Part shown: in pieces, positions 35,735-39,641 of the stretch
How the letters are laid out: every line of letters begins with the position of its first letter
Numbering within the stretch: position 1 is the stretch's first letter
Source of the DNA: JBCBAP01 sp038532435
GTDB taxonomy: Bacteria > Pseudomonadota > Alphaproteobacteria > Rhodobacterales > Rhodobacteraceae
Assembly: GCA_038532435.1 (NCBI GenBank)
Contig: JBCBAP010000031.1
Location: 1 to 39,641 of the forward strand
Reading direction: 5' to 3'
DNA: 39,641 nucleotides
Position numbers and translations under genes: made by a program
Notes under the pieces: generated by a model
Told to the model about the DNA's origin: nothing
The model's input: only the letters and a program-made list of their open reading frames with translations
Databases searched by the model: none

Positions 35735-36328
35735 TCAGACCATGGCAAAGACCGGATCGCCCTCCAGCCCGGTCAGCGCCGTGACCTGGTCGTCCAGTAT
35801 TTTGACAAACTGTTCGGAGACCGTTCCGGGATCCTTGTAGATCGACCAGGCGACGAAGGGGAACCGGATCGAGCCGTTGATCGCGGCGCGTTCCACATCT
35901 CCGACCCGTGCCTTGCGCATGGCCGCGGACATCAGATCGTTGGCAAACCGGAAGTCGTCGTCCCGCGCACCCCGCCCTTTCACATGTGTCCACGCGATGA
36001 AGAGGAAGTCGTGCACGATGGCCGCCTCCAGATGGCGGCCGACGACCCCCACTATCGACCTGCCGAACCGTGGTACGGAGGTGAGATCGGTGAGCATGCC
36101 CTTGGGCACGGTGAGGTTGCGCACCGCACTTTCGTAGCGCAGGCGGTAGGTCACCGTGTACGGCTCGGCGACGATATAGTCGCACTTGCGCCTGCCAGTC
36201 GGGCTTATCCCGTCGCGCAGTCGCATCAGGACTAGTGAATTGGTATAGTTGAAGTCCGCGATCGCGACCCGCTTATCATGGTAAGGGTTAGGAATAACGG
36301 GAGTGTAGAATTCGAACACGTCGGACAA
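35735..36328 (-). CDS. DUF1353 family protein, TTG start
   Basis: 197 residues. The DUF1353 pattern is visible: LTVPKGMLTDLTSVPRFGRS followed by LEAAIVHDFLFIAW, i.e. a (V)P-x-G-x-x-T-D-x-x-S-V-P-R motif and a conserved HD pair. Members are often phage- or island-linked and of unknown function; a hydrolase-like or structural role has been suggested but not established. No ATG lies near the conserved start. A TTG at 36328 is preceded by AAGGAGGG at about 5-base spacing, one of the strongest ribosome sites in the window, so I take TTG as the start. It is divergent from the membrane-protein gene at 36404 (75 bp). Confidence 0.82.
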   Translation of the reverse strand: MSDVFEFYTPVIPNPYHDKRVAIADFNYTNSLVLMRLRDGISPTGRRKCDYIVAEPYTVTYRLRYESAVRNLTVPKGMLTDLTSVPRFGRSIVGVVGRHLEAAIVHDFLFIAWTHVKGRGARDDDFRFANDLMSAAMRKARVGDVERAAINGSIRFPFVAWSIYKDPGTVSEQFVKILDDQVTALTGLEGDPVFAMV

Positions 36329-36403
36329 AGCACCCTCCTTGAACCAATGCGCGTCAATCAAACGTCTCTCACAATTGCCTGAGTTTATCACAGCACCCGC
36401 TTC

Positions 36404-37189
36404 ATGTCCGCACTCACCGACCTGATCCTCCACCTCGGCAGCTTCATCGCGCTCTTCACATTTGCGGATGCGGCGGTTGGCCGGACACAGAAGCAGACGC
36501 TGTCCCGCTACATCTTCGGCCAGCGGGACATGGACTTTGCAGGGTTCGAGACAACGCTGATCGCATCCCTGCTGGGATGGTTCCGCAACCGGCGCGGCCG
36601 GTTCGCCCTCTGGCGGGTCTATGTCTACTCGGTGGTGATGATCCTGTTCACGACCGTGATGCTCAGCTCCGGCGCGATGTCGGTGATCCTTGGCGGCTCG
36701 CCGCCCGCGGGGTCGATTGACCTGAACCTGATCATGATCGCGGTTTTCCTCGCACTCGGCGTCGCGTCCCTGCCCTTCGACTACTGGAGCCTTTTCATCA
36801 CCGCGCGGGTCTTTGAAGGCAATGCGATCGGTCCGTGGCGATATCCGCTCGCTGTGGTGCTCGACATCGTGGCCTCGTCCCTGCCCTTCATCGTTGTCGG
36901 CGTGCTCTACTATTTTCTGATCACGCTGCCACTCGCGCGGGGGGAGCCGCTGCCGCAGCCCATAGACGATTTTTCGGTGTTCGGGCTCGTCGGCATGTTC
37001 TTCAGCTACTTGTCCGTCGTGTATGTCTCGCTGATCCAGATCAGCCTCTTCGCCGTTGGGCTCCTGCTGCGGGGGATGGCGCTTGTGCTGACGGGCTTGA
37101 GCAGGGTGGCGGAGGGGTCCCAGATCGCGAACCACCCGATCACGACCGTCGGCCTGATCCTCGGCATCGTGTCCTACCTGAGCGGGTAA
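36404..37189 (+). CDS. Multi-pass membrane protein of unknown function
   Basis: 261 residues with five or so membrane segments by eye: near the N-terminus (ALTDLILHLGSFIALFTF), WRVYVYSVVMILFTTVML, LNLIMIAVFLALGVASL, LAVVLDIVASSLPFIVVGVL and SYLSVVYVSLIQISLFAVGL, with a possible last helix at the C-terminus. No transporter or enzyme motif is recognised. The region between the first two segments is basic and should be cytoplasmic. It is divergent from the DUF1353 gene and convergent with the DUF427 gene (3 bp between stops). Confidence 0.8.
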   Translation: MSALTDLILHLGSFIALFTFADAAVGRTQKQTLSRYIFGQRDMDFAGFETTLIASLLGWFRNRRGRFALWRVYVYSVVMILFTTVMLSSGAMSVILGGSPPAGSIDLNLIMIAVFLALGVASLPFDYWSLFITARVFEGNAIGPWRYPLAVVLDIVASSLPFIVVGVLYYFLITLPLARGEPLPQPIDDFSVFGLVGMFFSYLSVVYVSLIQISLFAVGLLLRGMALVLTGLSRVAEGSQIANHPITTVGLILGIVSYLSG

Positions 37190-37192
37190 GCC

Positions 37193-37666
37193 CTACCAGC
37201 CCTCGGTCCCCGGTCCGCCCTTCACGATGCCCGCAAGGTTGGACGTCACCCAACCGCCATAGAAATTGCCCGGCTGCGGCGTGACCCGTTCGGACCCGAC
37301 GAAGCACGCGTCCATGGGTTCGGCATAGACCGCGACATGATCGAGGAGCTCGGCGAAAGAACGGGTCGGCGCGGGATAGGTCCAGGCAGCCCTCGGCACC
37401 CGTTTCCCACCGCCCTCGACATGGAAATACGCGGCTGTCCCCTTCCATTCGCAGAAGCTGCGTCCCGGCGCGGAGACGAGTGCGCCCTCCGCAAAGTCGC
37501 TCATCGGGATGTAGTACGTCGGCGCGTGGTGCGTCTCCAGCACCCTTAAGGCGCGGTCGGTGCTTGCGACCTCGACACCACCGAGGACGATCCTGAGACG
37601 CTCCGCAACGGGCTCAAGCCGGGGCGGGCGCGGGTACTCCTGAACATTCTCGGGCTGAAGGGGCAC
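37193..37666 (-). CDS. DUF427 domain protein
   Basis: 157 residues. DUF427 hallmarks are VLETHHAPTYYIPMSDF, the SFCEWKGTAAYFHV strand pair and WTYPAPTRSFAELLDHVAVY. A C-terminal VTPQPGNFYGGWVTSNLAG follows, which is common in bacterial members. The start is GTG at 37666 with GAGGA 8 bases upstream. The biochemical function of the family is unknown; it has a small beta-tent-like fold and acts in the cytoplasm. Single-gene unit, downstream of ychF on the same strand with a 61-bp gap. Confidence 0.92.
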   Translation of the reverse strand: MPLQPENVQEYPRPPRLEPVAERLRIVLGGVEVASTDRALRVLETHHAPTYYIPMSDFAEGALVSAPGRSFCEWKGTAAYFHVEGGGKRVPRAAWTYPAPTRSFAELLDHVAVYAEPMDACFVGSERVTPQPGNFYGGWVTSNLAGIVKGGPGTEGW

Positions 37667-37727
37667 GGCGGGGTCCTCTAGTCGTCTCGGGACGGGTTAG
37701 ATAGGGCGCCGCCGACGCCCCGCCAGA

Positions 37728-38825
37728 TCAGGTGTTGAAGAGGAAATGGAGGACATCGCCGTCCTTGACCTCGTATCCCTTGCCTTCCGCGCGCATCTTG
37801 CCCGCGTCCTTCGCCGGCCCCTCGCCGCCCAGCGCAGTGAAGTCGTCGTAGGCGATGGTCTCTGCGCGGATGAAACCGCGTTCGAAATCGCCATGGATCA
37901 CGCCAGCGGCCTGGGGTGCCAGAGTTCCCGCCGGGATGGTCCAGGCCCGGGCCTCCTTCGGTCCCACCGTGAAGTAGGTGCGCAGGTGCAGAAGGTCGTA
38001 GCCCGCCCGGATCAGGCGGTCGAGCCCGGCTTCCTCAAGCCCCATGTCGGACAGGAATTCCGCCCGCTCCTCATCGTCGAGCTGGGCAATCTCCTCCTCG
38101 ATGGCGGCGGAGATCACGACAGAGATGGCCCCCTGTTCCGCGGCCATCTCGGCGACCTTCGCGGACAGCGCGTTACCCGTGGCCGCCGCATCCTCCTCTA
38201 CGTTGCAGACGTAGAGAACCGGCTTGGCGGACAGAAGCTGGAGCATGCGGAACGCCTTCCGGTCCTCCTCCGCGACGTCGAGCATACGGGCGGGCTTGCC
38301 CTCCTCCAGCAACACTTGCGCGGCCGAAAGCAGACGTTCGGCCTCGACCGCCTCCTTGTCCCCGCCCTTGATCTTGCGAACGAGGCCCGCGCGGCGCTTC
38401 TCCACCGACTCCAGATCGGCGAGGATCAGCTCCGTCTCGATGGTCTCCGCATCGCTGACTGGATCGACCCGCCCGTCCACATGGGTGATGTCGTCATCCT
38501 CGAAACAGCGCAGCACATGGGCGATGGCGTCGGTTTCCCGGATGTTTGCGAGGAACTGGTTGCCGAGCCCCTCCCCGCGGGAGGCGCCTTTCACCAGACC
38601 AGCAATGTCAACAAAGGTCAGACGCGCGGGGATCACCTGCTTGGAGCTCGCAATCTTTGCCAAGGCATCGAGGCGCGGATCGGGCACACTGACCTCGCCC
38701 ACATTGGGCTCGATGGTGCAGAACGGAAAGTTCGCCGCCTGCGCAGCCGCCGTGCGCGTCAGCGCGTTGAACAAGGTCGATTTGCCCACGTTGGGCAGGC
38801 CGACAATCCCGCATTTAAAGCCCAT
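37728..38825 (-). CDS. ychF: Redox-regulated ATPase YchF (OLA1 family)
   Basis: 365 residues, standard length. The P-loop GLPNVGKS is at residues 9-16, switch II region DIAGLVKGASRGEGLGNQFL follows, and the G4 position reads NVEE instead of NKxD, which is why the family prefers ATP over GTP. The C-terminal TGS domain (TYFTVGPKEARAWTIPAGT) is complete. YchF binds ribosomes and takes part in the stress response. The ATG at 38825 (MGFKCGIVGLP) is used; an ATG six codons upstream is not conserved. Confidence 0.98.
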   Translation of the reverse strand: MGFKCGIVGLPNVGKSTLFNALTRTAAAQAANFPFCTIEPNVGEVSVPDPRLDALAKIASSKQVIPARLTFVDIAGLVKGASRGEGLGNQFLANIRETDAIAHVLRCFEDDDITHVDGRVDPVSDAETIETELILADLESVEKRRAGLVRKIKGGDKEAVEAERLLSAAQVLLEEGKPARMLDVAEEDRKAFRMLQLLSAKPVLYVCNVEEDAAATGNALSAKVAEMAAEQGAISVVISAAIEEEIAQLDDEERAEFLSDMGLEEAGLDRLIRAGYDLLHLRTYFTVGPKEARAWTIPAGTLAPQAAGVIHGDFERGFIRAETIAYDDFTALGGEGPAKDAGKMRAEGKGYEVKDGDVLHFLFNT

Positions 38826-38890
38826 TGGGCCCTCCACTCGCACATCCTCTGGTCGGGCGACTGTCTAGGGCGCGATGGCGGGACTGGCAA

Positions 38891-38916
38891 GGGCGGGCGG
38901 ACCGAGTGGCCCGCCC
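38891..38916 (-). terminator. Likely terminator hairpin after the VOC gene
   Basis: GGGCGGGC (38891-38898) and GCCCGCCC (38909-38916) form an 8-bp G/C stem with a 10-base loop, 9 bp beyond the VOC stop codon. The minus strand continues with TTGCC, so the T-run is short. Confidence 0.5.
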
Positions 38917-38925
38917 GCGCCACCC

Positions 38926-39294
38926 TCAGGCGAAAAGGCCGAAGGAGTTTCCGTCGAGGTCCTGGCAATAGGCAAAACGGCCAGAAGGGATGGAGATGAT
39001 GGGGGAAAGCACGCGGCCCCCAGCCTCCATCACCCGCTCCAGCGCATCCTCAAGCGGCGCACGGGTGGACAGGTGCACCGTTGGACCCTCTCCCTGCGCC
39101 GCGGGCTTGCCCGGGTAAAGGTGCCCGGCAACGCTGTTCGGATCCGCAGCGTCGAAGATCGCGATCGGGTTGGGGCCATCCGCCTGCACGGTGAAGCTGC
39201 GCCCGGTCACCTTGCCGTAGAACGCTTGCGCGGCGTCTAGGTCGGTCACGGGAATCTCCATCCACACGGTCGGGTGTTCGGGAAGGTCTGCCAT
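38926..39294 (-). CDS. VOC family protein (glyoxalase/bleomycin resistance-like fold)
   Basis: 122 residues. Two beta-alpha-beta-beta-beta modules are visible: VWMEIPVTDLDAAQAFYGKV and TVHLSTRAPLEDALERVMEA, ending in FAYCQDLDGNSFGLF. The PVTDLDAAxAFYGKV and DLDGNSFGLF motifs are typical of small VOC proteins annotated as glyoxalase-like. Candidate metal ligands (Glu in WMEIP, His in TVHLS, and the C-terminal Asp) are incomplete against true glyoxalase I, so the activity is open. The ATG at 39294 has GGAG 7-8 bases upstream; the earlier ATG at 39321 has no support. Confidence 0.9.
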   Translation of the reverse strand: MADLPEHPTVWMEIPVTDLDAAQAFYGKVTGRSFTVQADGPNPIAIFDAADPNSVAGHLYPGKPAAQGEGPTVHLSTRAPLEDALERVMEAGGRVLSPIISIPSGRFAYCQDLDGNSFGLFA

Positions 39295-39474
39295 CGGGAT
39301 CTCCTGTCTGGGGACACACAACGGCTGCAGGATAGGCGGGGGCTCCTGTCAAAACCTGTCAGGACCTCCCAATACCCAAGTCTGGTGATTTACGCCTCGC
39401 CACAATTTCCATTTGTTAATGATTGGCAGGAGTCGGCCTGCCAAGTGTGTGTTTTGCTTGTTCTGGAGGGTCCC
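39295..39474. other. Intergenic region, promoter for the rightmost gene
   Basis: 180 bp. The left part is the 5' region of the VOC gene. The right part (about 39385-39445) is A/T-richer and should contain the promoter of the gene starting at 39475. No clear hairpin or repeat is seen. Confidence 0.35.
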
Positions 39475-39641
39475 ATGCCAGTCTACCGAACCAATGGTGG
39501 AGCGACGTACAACCTCAACACAGAGGGCAGCAGCGTCGGCACCTTCGACGACTCGTTCAATTTCGCCGGTAGCCAGCAACGGGCGCTTTCCGACGGGACC
39601 GAGCCCAATACCCTCTACGATACCGGCGATTTCGAACGAAA
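39475..39641 (+). CDS. Unknown protein, 5' end only (runs off the right edge)
   Basis: The ATG at 39475 is preceded by a strong GGAGGG at good spacing. The first 55 codons encode a polar, Gly/Asn/Thr/Asp-rich sequence (MPVYRTNGGATYNLNTEGSS, then FDDSFNFAGSQQ). There is no signal peptide. The composition recalls the start of secreted RTX or Hint-domain proteins of roseobacters, which often lack N-terminal signals, but 55 residues are too few to assign a family. Confidence 0.7.
   Translation, partial: MPVYRTNGGATYNLNTEGSSVGTFDDSFNFAGSQQRALSDGTEPNTLYDTGDFER

Overview
The window is GC-rich (GC at codon third positions is close to 90% in a hand-counted sample of a structural gene) and most likely comes from an alphaproteobacterium of the Rhodobacterales/roseobacter type. 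The evidence is an IleS N-terminus of the roseobacter style, an NDUFS4-type complex I accessory subunit (in bacteria essentially alphaproteobacterial), YchF, an RhlG-like reductase, and dense use of 4-bp ATGA/GTGA gene overlaps. The assignment is inference from protein character, not from a search.

Layout. 1-5250: ordinary genes: the 5' end of ileS, two translationally coupled short-chain dehydrogenases (minus strand), a divergent medium-chain reductase, a DMT-family permease and an RluA-type pseudouridine synthase. 5247-31698: a complete extracellular contractile injection system (eCIS; PVC/Afp-like phage-tail device). 32052-39294: a TetR regulator, the NDUFS4-like gene, uvrB, a DUF1353 gene, a membrane protein, a DUF427 gene, ychF and a VOC protein. 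A truncated open frame starts at 39475.

The eCIS has two convergent blocks whose stop codons are 8 bp apart. The plus-strand block (7184-23795) encodes two gp6/gp7-like baseplate wedge proteins, a possible fibre protein, a 1636-residue tape-measure protein, the AAA+ ATPase and a 1120-residue exported membrane protein; every junction is a 4-bp overlap. The minus-strand block (31698 down to 23804) encodes a Pvc16/DUF4255 protein, an unknown 250-residue protein, the sheath, two tube proteins, a DUF5908 peptide, a LysM hub protein, a VgrG-like spike, a PAAR tip and a gp25 wedge protein. Upstream of the plus block lie a DUF4157 protein with tandem repeats (broken by a 100-N assembly gap) and a lipoprotein with a TbpB-like barrel signature.

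Unusual points: (i) the single sheath gene carries about 210 extra residues that read as one CSPG/cadherin-like repeat plus one CshA-type fibril repeat, which would put adhesin domains on the sheath surface; (ii) the tape-measure protein has about 1200 residues of charged, low-complexity sequence between its two conserved ends, with drifted codon usage; (iii) the last gene of the baseplate operon combines a signal peptide, peptidoglycan-binding-like repeats, a degenerate GH18-like region and C-terminal membrane helices, as expected for an envelope anchor or exit-port protein; (iv) the DUF4157 protein is the only obvious cargo candidate. Together these suggest a cell-envelope-associated or adhesive variant of the eCIS, which is inference.
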